Shown here: positions 18,241 to 25,339 of the stretch, piece by piece | Numbering within the stretch: position 1 is the stretch's first letter | Layout of the letters: the number at the start of each line of letters is the position of its first letter | DNA from: Leyella stercorea | Lineage (GTDB): Bacteria; Bacteroidota; Bacteroidia; Bacteroidales; Bacteroidaceae | Direction: 5' to 3' | Length of the DNA stretch: 64,000 nt | Assembly (NCBI RefSeq): GCF_019052365.1 | Contig: NZ_JAHQUY010000004.1 | Span: 1-64,000 of the forward strand | Notes under the pieces: generated by a model | Databases searched by the model: none | What the model was told of the DNA's origin: nothing | Seen by the model: the letters and a program-made list of their open reading frames with translations, nothing else | Program-made: the position numbers and the translations under genes

Positions 18241-19200
18241 TTATTTCGTAAGCGGCGTGATGCGTGCTATGTTCTTTCTTACAGAGTCGCTGTTTATGCC
18301 GAGCACCCTGCCTATGGCAGCGTAGTCGTAGTTGAGGTGTTGCAGCAGCATGATCAGTTGTTTTCGAGGAGCAATCTTGCCGTAGCAGCGTTCAATCTCC
18401 GCCATTGTCTCCGCAAACTCTATCTTGCAGTAAGCCATGCACAGCTCGTAGTCTTGCTTGGTCCACGTCACGGTTGTGCCGCCGTTCTTGATATGTAGGT
18501 ATAGCTCCTTGCCGCATCGTGCGTTCGCTTCGCTGCTTTGCGATGCCACCATTATGTCGTTATTCAGCCTCTCTATCTTGTCCGATTTCTTTGCACTTTC
18601 CTTTTTCAGCGACTTAATCTGCGTCTTAGCTTGTTCCAGACTTTGTTTTTCTGCTTTCAGTCTATTGTGTACTGCGATCAGCCTCTTTCTTGTTCTATGC
18701 AGCATTAACGAGAATACCACTATACATAATAATATAATAATAAGTATGCCCATAGATGCAGATGTTATGGTGTTCAGCAAGTCTTTCATTGAGAGTGACG
18801 AATTTATGTTCGACTGCAATTCGCTCATGTTATATTTCTTTTTTCTTGTATAAAGACTGTCTTTAGCCTCCGACATCTTCGACATATAAAGGGCGTAATT
18901 TTTCAAATCGCCTCTTTTGTAATACAAAGCCGCTATCTTTTCACATGTTTCTGCTTGAGTCAGATAGTTCGGGTCGCAATCAATGGATTTCTTCCACATC
19001 TCTTCTGCCTTGGCATCGTTTCCTAAAGCGTTGTTGTAGTAGCCTGCAACTCTATATGATACCGCATCCTTGCTGTAGTATAATGCGCTGTCAAGATAAT
19101 CTTTTGCTTTCCTATTGTCTTTATTTATGAAATAGTCGGCAATGATAGAATAGGCGTATCCCTTGCAGCTGTTGTGTGTATATGGTAAAAGAGGCTGCGC
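18241..19200 (-). pseudogene. 5'-truncated TPR/HTH regulator (paralogue of 3292-5043)
   Basis: The minus-strand frame is open from just below an in-frame TAG (19203-19201) down to 18241 and reads TPR-like sequence from the start (YAYSIIADYFINKDNRKAK, YYSKDAVSYRVAGYYNNALG). No ATG, GTG or TTG occurs before Met at 18999, so the N-terminal signal and most TPRs are gone. Retained are two or three TPRs, a membrane helix (ASMGILIIILLCIVVFSLML), a coiled coil (KAEKQSLEQAKTQIKSLKKE) and the C-terminal HTH (YAAIGRVLGINSDSVRKNIA). The terminator of the neighbouring WG gene lies exactly where the missing part should begin, which suggests a deletion or replacement. A 252-residue product from 18999 is possible, but it would lack the sensor region. 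Confidence 0.72.
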
Positions 19201-19224
19201 CTATTTTGACACAGCCCCTTTATT
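19187..19224 (-). terminator. Terminator of the WG-repeat gene
   Basis: In minus-strand RNA, AAAGGGGCTGTG pairs with CGCAGCCTCTTT (two G-U pairs) and is followed by a short U-run. It lies about 75 nt below the WG gene stop and abuts the broken 5' end of the truncated regulator. Confidence 0.65.
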
Positions 19225-19296
19225 TATGAGTGCCAATGTAGCACAAAAGCCCTATATATCAAGGATATATTAAATTTCTAACTTCTAATTTCTAAA

Positions 19297-20622
19297 TCAA
19301 TACACTTTGTAGACGACGCGGAATTTGCCTTGGCGGTCGATGAGGCCCTCGAAGGTGACGTCGCCGTTGGGCGAAACGATGGTGGCAGGGGCGTAGCCGT
19401 CGGTGCTGAATGCACCAATCGTCCATGGGAAGCAGTAGTGCGAACCAACACCCACTTCCGAGGTTTCGGTTTCGGAGAAGTGTGCCACATCTGCCTCGTC
19501 GTACCATGGTGTGCCCCACATTGCGGTGTGTAGGTCGGCTTCAATTCTCATGCCTTTAGTTTCATCGTAGCCCTCAACGCTGGGCTGGATAATAAGGACA
19601 GAAGGAAATTCCTCGTTTTCAGCCTCGTCGATAAAGCGCATATATCCCTTACCGTTATGGAGCGCCGAACCCCACAATGCCACACCGCTCAACTTGCCCG
19701 ATGTGGTGTAGTAGCGCGCATAGAAATTATCGCCTATCTCCATTGGGGCGATGGTGCATAAACCACCGTCGTAGTCGCTCACCGACGATGGGAAAATGTT
19801 CTCGTCCACCTTCCTCGGCTCAAAGCATTTGCGCCCCGTAACATCAATAAAATAGAAATCGTCGTTTTTCTCAACCACCAGCGCCATGCTGTCGGAGAAT
19901 GAGCGCACTTCCCTATATTGTGGCTTAATCACGATTTTTCCCAATCCGTTCATGAATCCCCAACTGCCATCAAAACCGTTCTCGTTAGGCACATACACGG
20001 CACGCATACTGCCACGAAGCGGAGCAATGGTGAATTGATTTTTGCCAAACTGCATCGGCTGTGTCACCACACCTGGGGCGAATGGCTTCAAACTGCGGTC
20101 GATGAAAGTCCAGTTCAACGCATAGCCCGAAGTGGCAGTAGCCACGGCGGCAATGCCGTCAACAAAGTTGGTGGCATTCACATATTTCTTGGGCAGAGCC
20201 TCCACCGCGCCGGTAGGCTTAATAAGGTAGAGCTGCTGAGTGTTGTCGTTCTTATACATAATCAGCCCCTCCTTCTCCATACGGGGGATTCGGGTGAAGT
20301 CAGCCACCTTCCACGCATTTTTGCCACCAATGGTGCCACCATCAATGTAGCGAAGTGTGTAAACGGTGCCGTCGGTGCTGATGCCATACACACCGCAACT
20401 CACTGGCGTAACGATTTTTGTGTCTGCGTCCTCGCTATCGTCGAGAAACTGGGTGTAGCCTGCCTCAAAATGCAGCGGCATCTGTAGCGATGCCTCACTT
20501 GCATCTTGCTTCCCCACTCCACCTTTCTCAAGCCAGTCGGTGGCGTGAGCGATTGAAAAACTCAGCGTGAGCGCACCCACGAGCATCATACCCTTTCGTA
20601 AAATATTAGCCTTCATCATCAT
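19297..20622 (-). CDS. Secreted WG-repeat protein of unknown function
   Basis: 441 residues. Signal peptide MLVGALTLSFSIAHA follows a short basic stretch (three Met codons at 20622-20614 are all possible starts). The mature protein has WG-like beta repeats, most clearly GSWGFMNGLGKIVIKPQYRE and NWTFIDRSLKPFA, each a strand pair around a Trp-Gly-Phe/Ile turn. WG repeats occur in bacterial surface and periplasmic proteins, often as binding surfaces. No catalytic motif was seen. It stands alone, with a long leader containing a hairpin (20672-20712) and its own terminator. Secretion is well supported; function is not. Confidence 0.7.
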   Translation of the reverse strand: MMMKANILRKGMMLVGALTLSFSIAHATDWLEKGGVGKQDASEASLQMPLHFEAGYTQFLDDSEDADTKIVTPVSCGVYGISTDGTVYTLRYIDGGTIGGKNAWKVADFTRIPRMEKEGLIMYKNDNTQQLYLIKPTGAVEALPKKYVNATNFVDGIAAVATATSGYALNWTFIDRSLKPFAPGVVTQPMQFGKNQFTIAPLRGSMRAVYVPNENGFDGSWGFMNGLGKIVIKPQYREVRSFSDSMALVVEKNDDFYFIDVTGRKCFEPRKVDENIFPSSVSDYDGGLCTIAPMEIGDNFYARYYTTSGKLSGVALWGSALHNGKGYMRFIDEAENEEFPSVLIIQPSVEGYDETKGMRIEADLHTAMWGTPWYDEADVAHFSETETSEVGVGSHYCFPWTIGAFSTDGYAPATIVSPNGDVTFEGLIDRQGKFRVVYKVY

Positions 20623-20671
20623 TGGTTTTAATTAGTGTTCATTAAATTCGCAGCTTAATTATTTGTTATAA

Positions 20672-20712
20672 ATGCAAGTCCTTGACAAACATTTGTTTAC
20701 AAAGACTTGCAT
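20672..20712. promoter_or_regulatory. Hairpin in the presumed leader of the WG-repeat gene
   Basis: ATGCAAGTC (20672-20680) pairs with GACTTGCAT (20704-20712). Inside, CTTG/CAAA and ACAAA/TTTGT extend an imperfect stem. A candidate -7 box TAACTTTG lies upstream on the minus strand (20784-20777), so the hairpin would be within a 5' leader of about 150 nt. Its role is unknown; it could equally mark the mRNA end of the J-domain gene upstream. Confidence 0.5.
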
Positions 20713-20776
20713 ATGTCAGGATTTTCACTTAACTTGGTGCTGCAACACAACCGAGTAAGTATTTGCTAGCATATGA

Positions 20777-20784
20777 CAAAGTTA
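20777..20784 (-). promoter_or_regulatory. Candidate -7 box for the WG-repeat gene
   Basis: TAACTTTG on the minus strand fits the consensus; no clear -33 TTG. Confidence 0.4.
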
Positions 20785-20840
20785 CAAATTAAATCCGATA
20801 GAATCACATCTTTTGGCGGAATTTATCTCGTAATCACTTA

Positions 20841-20942
20841 TTTGACCAGTTATATCGAAAAAGTATGTACAAGGGGGTTGTGATGCAAATATTTGACCAG
20901 TTATATCGAAAAAGTATGTACAAGGGGGTTGTGATGCAAATC
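20841..20942. repeat. 51-bp tandem duplication reaching the stop codon of the J-domain gene
   Basis: Two copies (20841-20891 and 20892-20942), nearly identical, both containing TTTGACCAGTTATATCG and GTATGTACAAGGGGG. The second copy ends at the TGA of the leftward gene. GGTTGTGAT (20927-20935) and ATCACAGCC (20940-20948) form a hairpin across the stop. Confidence 0.9.
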
Positions 20943-21771
20943 ACAGCCCTCTTGCTTTGTATATGGTCTCCTTTGCGGCGTTTATCTCCTGGAATTTCTT
21001 CTCGGCAGCCTTGCGCACATCGTCGCCGAGCGTAGCCACGCGATCGGGGTGGTGCTTGAGTGCCATGCGGCGGTAGGCAGCCTTCACCTCGTCGTCGGTG
21101 GCTGACGGTTCGATGCCGAGCACCTTGTATGCGGCTTCGAGGCTGTTGCCGCCCGAAGAGAGGTTGAGCATCGAGCTGAGGTCCTCGGCGGAGATGCCGA
21201 GACTGGCAGCCACGAAGTGCAGGGCGTCGATCTCGCTCTGCGGCACGGCGCCGTCGGCCTGCGCTATGAGCACGAGAAAGTTGAGCAGCTGCAGACGCTG
21301 CGAGTAGTCCATGTGCTGCGCTATCTCGGCGCACGACTCGCGTATGGTGTTCTTGAACGCCGCTTCGCCCATCTGCTTCTGTCGTTCGAAGAGGCGCAGA
21401 AGTATCTCCTCGCCCTCGCGCACGGCTATCTCGCCGAAGTTGCGGCGCAGGAAGGTGCGCACAAGCTCCATCTCGGAGTGCATCACCCTGCCGTCGGCTT
21501 TCATGATATACGAGGCGAGCACGAGCAGCGAGAAGAGGAACGAGTTGCGCTCGCCCTCATACTGCTGTTGGGCTGAATAGCCGCCGTAAGTGTTGCCGCT
21601 GTATGCGTTGCTGTTTCTGTACGTGCCGTTGTCGAACGTGTTGTCGGCGTTGTCGCTAAAGCCCTCGGCTCCCTTCTCAAAGAGCCAGCCTATGGCGTAG
21701 CCGGCAAGTGCTCCAAGCGGTCCGCCGTTGATAAAGCCGAGGAAACCGCCAATCCATCTTCCTATTCCCAT
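20941..21771 (-). CDS. TerB/J-domain protein (DjlA-like co-chaperone)
   Basis: 276 residues from ATG at 21771. A glycine-rich hydrophobic N-terminus (GFINGGPLGALAGYAIGWLF) can enter or associate with the membrane. A TerB-like helical domain follows (about 75-190; LLVLASYIMKADGRVMHSE and FLVLIAQADGAVPQSEID, each with the acidic ADG motif), then a C-terminal J domain (about 212-276) with AYRRMALKHHPDRV, the HPD tripeptide that stimulates DnaK. This order matches DjlA. The open frame extends 22 codons further up to 21837, but that part (reading RRPETSAT) is only translation of a repeat arm and is excluded. No operon partner. Confidence 0.87.
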   Translation of the reverse strand: MGIGRWIGGFLGFINGGPLGALAGYAIGWLFEKGAEGFSDNADNTFDNGTYRNSNAYSGNTYGGYSAQQQYEGERNSFLFSLLVLASYIMKADGRVMHSEMELVRTFLRRNFGEIAVREGEEILLRLFERQKQMGEAAFKNTIRESCAEIAQHMDYSQRLQLLNFLVLIAQADGAVPQSEIDALHFVAASLGISAEDLSSMLNLSSGGNSLEAAYKVLGIEPSATDDEVKAAYRRMALKHHPDRVATLGDDVRKAAEKKFQEINAAKETIYKARGL

Positions 21772-21796
21772 GTTTTGTTGTTTGTTGTTTATTTCT

Positions 21797-21900
21797 GTAG
21801 CGGAGGTCTCCGGCCTCCGCAGCAAGCAATGATGCATACGCTTTAATTGCTTGTGGTTTGTGTTAGACTTGGTGTTGCGGAGGCCGGAGACCTCCGCTAC
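21797..21900. repeat. REPIN-like element: two GTAG-headed hairpins in inverted orientation (type 1)
   Basis: The arm at 21797-21821 begins GTAG and contains the imperfect palindrome GCGGAGG..CCTCCGC (7-bp stem, 7-nt loop). Its exact 25-nt reverse complement is at 21876-21900, and 54 nt lie between. A GTAG tetranucleotide directly 5' of a hairpin, present twice in inverted orientation, is the layout of REP doublets mobilised by RAYT (TnpA_REP) transposases in other bacteria. The assignment is by architecture only. Confidence 0.7.
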
Positions 21901-21907
21901 GGGTGGT

Positions 21908-24454
21908 TTAATAAGCCTTTTGTACGAATTGCTCCGCTTCGGCTTCCTTCAGTCCGCTCTCCACAAGCACCTGCTTCAGGTTAGCGTAGTTGCGGCGGAA
22001 CGCCTCGATGCGCTCAGCTGCCTCCTGCGGGGCGTAGCTGATAGCGACTCCTGTCGACTCCATTGTGCCCAACTGCTCGTTGAACAAGAAGCCCGGCGTG
22101 CGGCTCTTGATGGCTATGCAGCCCTGCTGTATATGGCGGAACATGCCGATGAGTCCGTCGGCAACAGGCGCGGCGTTCTTCGGGAACGTAACGGTGACGG
22201 TCTTCTCCTTGGCGCAGTCGGTCTCGGCGATGTCGATGAGCACCGAGAGGTTGTTGCCGTCGTACGCATAAGACGCCTCTGCGCCGTCTATCTGCACGCT
22301 GGCGGGCACGGTAGACGCAACCAGCTTGAGCGTGTAGTGGCGGTTGGCGGGCATATCCTTGTACGTGCCCTTGCGCGCACCGATGGTTACGGCTATGGTG
22401 CTGTCGTTGAGCGTGCGCTTGGTGAGCAGCGTGGTGGCGTACTCGCTGGCGTAGTGCTTATCGTTGCCGTTGTCCTCGTAGAGCGTGAAGCTGCTGTCGC
22501 CCTTGCCCGGATAGACGGCTACGGTTATCGGTTCGCTCGTGCTGCTGAGGTTCTCCACCTTGCCGTATTCGGGCAGCACTGAGCCAGCCTTTACGTAGAC
22601 AGGATACTCGTCGAGCTGGAACTTGCGGCTGACGGTCTGTCCGCCACGTAAGAGCGTACCCGACGAGAGCTCGTACCAGTCGCAGCCCTCAGGCAGCCAC
22701 ACCTGTTGCGTGGAGATGCCGTCGTGCATAGGACTTGTGATGGGGTAGACAAGCATGTTGTCGCCGAACATATACTCGTTGCGGTTGGCGTAAGCCTCCT
22801 CGTTCTCGGGGTAGTCGTAGTACATAGGGCGGCAGAGCGGCAGGGCGTCGTCGTAGGTGCGGCGCGCCATGCTATATATATAAGGTGCGAACTGGTAGCG
22901 CTGGCGAATTATGTCGTGCAGGATGTCGCGCTCGTGGTCGGCGAACACCCACGGCTCCTTGTTCAGTCCGGCGTCCTTCGTAGAGTGGGTGCGCAGGATA
23001 GGGCTGAACGCGCCGAACTGCATCCAGCGTATATACATCTCGGGGTCGATGGAGTGGGCGCCCATGTGTCCGCCCATATCATGACTCCAGTAGCCGTAGA
23101 GCACGTTAGACGCCGTAGAATTGAAGTAAGGCTGGAAGTCGAGCGATTTCCAGCTTATTATGGCGTCGCCCGAGAAGCCAATCTGATAGCGGTGGTTGCC
23201 CAGTCCGCCCCAACGGTGGTAGAGCATAGGGCGCGTTTCGCGGTTGCGCTCCATGTCGGTGAACGTAGTATAGTTGATCCACCAGGTGTTGCTGAGGTTG
23301 GGGAACTGCTTGTCGTTGCTCCACTGCTGCCAGTCGAGCCACCAGAAGTCGACGCCGTCCTTCTCCATCGGGTGCAGCACCTTCTCGTACCAGCCCTGCA
23401 TGAAGTGTTTGTCTGACGCCGTCCACTCTATAGTCTTCTTCTCGTCGGGGTTCATGCCCATCCACTGCGCCATAGCCGGGTAGCAATCCTCGTCGGGCTT
23501 TATGCCGTCGGCAGGGTGCAGGTTGAGCGTGGTCTGCAGGTTCTGCTGCTTTGCCCACTGCAGGAAGCCCTTAGGCGAGGGAAACAGGCGTCGGTTCCAG
23601 GAGTAGCCTGTCCAGCCGCCACGTGCAGGCTCGGCATAATGCCAGTCCATATCTACGACGAGCACATCGAGCGGAATGTCGTAGTTGTGCATCTTCGTGA
23701 CGAGGTTGCGCAGCTCGTTGTCGCTGTACGTCCAGTAGCGCGACCACCAGTAGCCGAAGGCGTAGCGCGGCGGCAGTGGCACCTTGCCCGCAAACTCGGT
23801 ATAGTCGCGCAGCGCCTTCTTGTAGTCGTGTCCGTAGGCGAGGAAATACCAGTCCTGCGTCTTGCCCTCGTTCGGGCGGTGGGCAACCCACTGCCAGTCG
23901 GAGTCGTCGAACACATATCCGTTGGAGTCGTCGATGAACGTCCATCCGTTGCGCGAGAGGAGTCCGTCTTCGAGTGGCATCTTGTGCGAGTCGAGATTCG
24001 TGTCGCCGTCGTATCCGTCGAGCGTGCGGTAGGTGCCCTTCAGGTTAGCGTTGTCCTTCAAGCCCGGATGCCAGCTGAACGAGGTGGTGTACAGGCTGCT
24101 GGCTTTCTGCTTGCCGGCGGCTTTCTGCTTCGTCTTGACGGAAGATATGCGCAGGTTGTTCTCGTTGAACATTCCGCTGCCTTTGGCGTACGACAGGACA
24201 AAGCGGTCGGTAGAGATGGTGACGGTCTTCGGCGTGTTCTTCACCTTGTAGGCTGTGGCAGGGTAGCTGCGGTCTACGGCGATGAACGACTTGTTGTTAA
24301 GAAACTGTCCGTCGGGCGTGTATTCCATGCGGATTGCTCCGTCGGTAATCACGGTGAAGCGCACGTTCTGGTCCTGATAGGCGATGTTCTGGTTCTGCGC
24401 AACGGCGCACGTGGCTAATGCTGCAAGTGCTGTTGTGATAAGGCTTCTTTTCAT
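21908..24454 (-). CDS. GH31 family alpha-glycosidase
   Basis: 848 residues with signal peptide MKRSLITTALAALATCAVAQ, so periplasmic or surface. Family 31 enzymes cleave alpha-glucosides or alpha-xylosides from the non-reducing end by retention. An N-terminal galactose-mutarotase-like sandwich precedes a (beta/alpha)8 barrel that carries PPRYAFGYWWSRYW, the substrate-contact LVVDMDWHYAEP, the nucleophile block DFWWLDWQQWS (Asp in WLD) and the acid/base region GFSGDAIISWKSLDFQPYF. C-terminal beta domains (DUF5110-like) follow. The tail after about residue 780 (APQEAAERIEAFRRNYANLK) is an extra helical segment. Specificity between alpha-glucosidase and alpha-xylosidase cannot be settled by eye. 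It stands alone without SusC/SusD partners; repeats lie on both sides. Confidence 0.92.
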   Translation of the reverse strand: MKRSLITTALAALATCAVAQNQNIAYQDQNVRFTVITDGAIRMEYTPDGQFLNNKSFIAVDRSYPATAYKVKNTPKTVTISTDRFVLSYAKGSGMFNENNLRISSVKTKQKAAGKQKASSLYTTSFSWHPGLKDNANLKGTYRTLDGYDGDTNLDSHKMPLEDGLLSRNGWTFIDDSNGYVFDDSDWQWVAHRPNEGKTQDWYFLAYGHDYKKALRDYTEFAGKVPLPPRYAFGYWWSRYWTYSDNELRNLVTKMHNYDIPLDVLVVDMDWHYAEPARGGWTGYSWNRRLFPSPKGFLQWAKQQNLQTTLNLHPADGIKPDEDCYPAMAQWMGMNPDEKKTIEWTASDKHFMQGWYEKVLHPMEKDGVDFWWLDWQQWSNDKQFPNLSNTWWINYTTFTDMERNRETRPMLYHRWGGLGNHRYQIGFSGDAIISWKSLDFQPYFNSTASNVLYGYWSHDMGGHMGAHSIDPEMYIRWMQFGAFSPILRTHSTKDAGLNKEPWVFADHERDILHDIIRQRYQFAPYIYSMARRTYDDALPLCRPMYYDYPENEEAYANRNEYMFGDNMLVYPITSPMHDGISTQQVWLPEGCDWYELSSGTLLRGGQTVSRKFQLDEYPVYVKAGSVLPEYGKVENLSSTSEPITVAVYPGKGDSSFTLYEDNGNDKHYASEYATTLLTKRTLNDSTIAVTIGARKGTYKDMPANRHYTLKLVASTVPASVQIDGAEASYAYDGNNLSVLIDIAETDCAKEKTVTVTFPKNAAPVADGLIGMFRHIQQGCIAIKSRTPGFLFNEQLGTMESTGVAISYAPQEAAERIEAFRRNYANLKQVLVESGLKEAEAEQFVQKAY

Positions 24455-24490
24455 AATTGTATGTGTTTTATAGTGGTTTGGTTTAATGTA

Positions 24491-24560
24491 TATCGTTGTT
24501 TTGCTTGTTGTTTATCGTTGTTCTGCCTGCGATATGTCGTTGTTCAGCCTGCGATATTTC
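24491..24560. repeat. Degenerate 22-23-nt repeats preceding the 22-bp array
   Basis: Three successive units start TATCGTTGTT (24491), TATCGTTGTTCTGCCTGCGA (24513) and GTCGTTGTTCAGCCTGCGAT (24536), followed by TCATCGTTCTCCG, the edge sequence also seen beside the array at 63753-63862. Confidence 0.65.
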
Positions 24561-24591
24561 ATCGTTCTCCGAACGCGATCCGCACCGACAC

Positions 24592-24693
24592 CGTACGCCG
24601 TCCGATTGGATTCCGTTCGCCGCCCGATCGGATTGCGTTCGCCGTCCGATCAGATTGCGTCCGCCGTCCGATCGGATTCCGTTCGCCGTCCGA
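24592..24693. repeat. 22-bp tandem array 1 (about 4.6 copies)
   Basis: Units begin at 24592, 24614, 24636, 24658 and 24680 (partial). Each contains CGTTCGCCG, then a CCGATCGG-like core, then ATTC or ATTG. Cores read CCGATTGG, CCGATCGG, CCGATCAG and CCGATCGG. It lies about 140 nt upstream of the GH31 start. No spacers, so not CRISPR. Confidence 0.95.
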
Positions 24694-24776
24694 TGACTTT
24701 CGCTTAGGCTTTGCACGGTGTGAGTATGGTTTTTTATGTGCAAAAACCGTGCCTGTCGGGGCGTTTGTCGGTGTTT

Positions 24777-25235
24777 TCAGTCGTCGGCAATCGACTCGTA
24801 GGTCGGTATGTCTTGCAGGAAGTCGTACGTGCGCTTGTCGTAGTCGATGCGGCAGCAGTAGTGTTGCAGTCCGTTGCTCACCACAAGGTAGTCTACGTGC
24901 AGCAACAGGTTGTACGCCGCAATCTGCTCGAACACCTTCTGCGTTATCTCCACCGTCGGCGCCTTGTACTCCATTATCATGCGCGGCTGCAGGTGGCGGT
25001 TGTAGAGCACGCTGTCGGCGCGCAGCTTCTTGTTGCCGATACTGAGGCTCATCTCGTTCGCCATGAGCGCGGCAGGGTAGCCCTTGTGCTCTATCAGATA
25101 GTGGACGAAGTGCTGGCGCACCCACTCCTCGGGCGTGAGCGCTACGTAGCGGTGGCGCAGAATGTCGAAGATGCGGGGCTGTTCTTTCGTGCCCGATAAC
25201 TTTATTTCGAAAGATGGTAGGTTTAATCGAATCAT
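24777..25235 (-). CDS. Orphan HsdR_N-like PD-(D/E)XK domain protein
   Basis: 152 residues. The order ANEMSLSIGNKKLRADSVLY, then RMIMEYKAP, gives the Glu, Asp and Glu-x-Lys of a PD-(D/E)XK nuclease core, as in the N-terminal domain of type I restriction subunit HsdR. There is no helicase region and no hsdM/hsdS nearby, so it is not a restriction system; small stand-alone copies beside holA are common in Bacteroidota. Its role is unknown, and DNA repair or end processing is only a guess. It is divergent from holA over a 104-nt shared promoter region, with TAACTTTG at 25266-25259 on its strand. Confidence 0.75.
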   Translation of the reverse strand: MIRLNLPSFEIKLSGTKEQPRIFDILRHRYVALTPEEWVRQHFVHYLIEHKGYPAALMANEMSLSIGNKKLRADSVLYNRHLQPRMIMEYKAPTVEITQKVFEQIAAYNLLLHVDYLVVSNGLQHYCCRIDYDKRTYDFLQDIPTYESIADD

Positions 25236-25258
25236 TTTTGTAATTTTGCTATCTTATG

Positions 25259-25266
25259 CAAAGTTA
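25259..25266 (-). promoter_or_regulatory. Candidate -7 box for the HsdR_N-like gene
   Basis: TAACTTTG on the minus strand, about 24 nt from the ATG at 25235. TAATTTTG at 25241-25248 on the plus strand may serve holA. Confidence 0.45.
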
Positions 25267-25339
25267 GTGCATTTTGCGTAAAAAGCGGATGCTGTGCATG
25301 CCGTTTTGCGTATTTTTACACCTTATTATATATATTATT

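Larger units (their letters stand above)
24455..24776. other. Repeat-filled 320-nt spacer 5' of the GH31 gene
   Basis: No gene. From 24491 to about 24560 there are degenerate 22-23-nt repeats built on TCGTTGTTCTGCCTGCGATAT. These run into the 22-bp array at 24592-24693. The rest (24694-24776) shows nothing recognisable. Open frames here are translations of the repeats. Confidence 0.7.

Noticed and set aside
19187..19224. Terminal inverted repeat of an insertion sequence
   Set aside because: GGCTGTGTCAAAATAGG looks IS-like, but it pairs with adjacent sequence as a hairpin with a U-run, and there is no partner repeat, transposase or target duplication.
20834..21334. 166-codon minus-strand frame with a repeated C-terminus
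   Set aside because: It is a shadow of the J-domain gene extended through the 51-bp duplication; composition is Arg-rich and without a domain.
24592..24693. CRISPR array
   Set aside because: Repeats are directly adjacent 22-mers without spacers, and no cas genes lie in the window. The same holds for the arrays at 36661 and 63753.
24777..25235. Part of a type I restriction-modification system
   Set aside because: Only the HsdR_N-like domain is present; no hsdM, hsdS or helicase region lies nearby.
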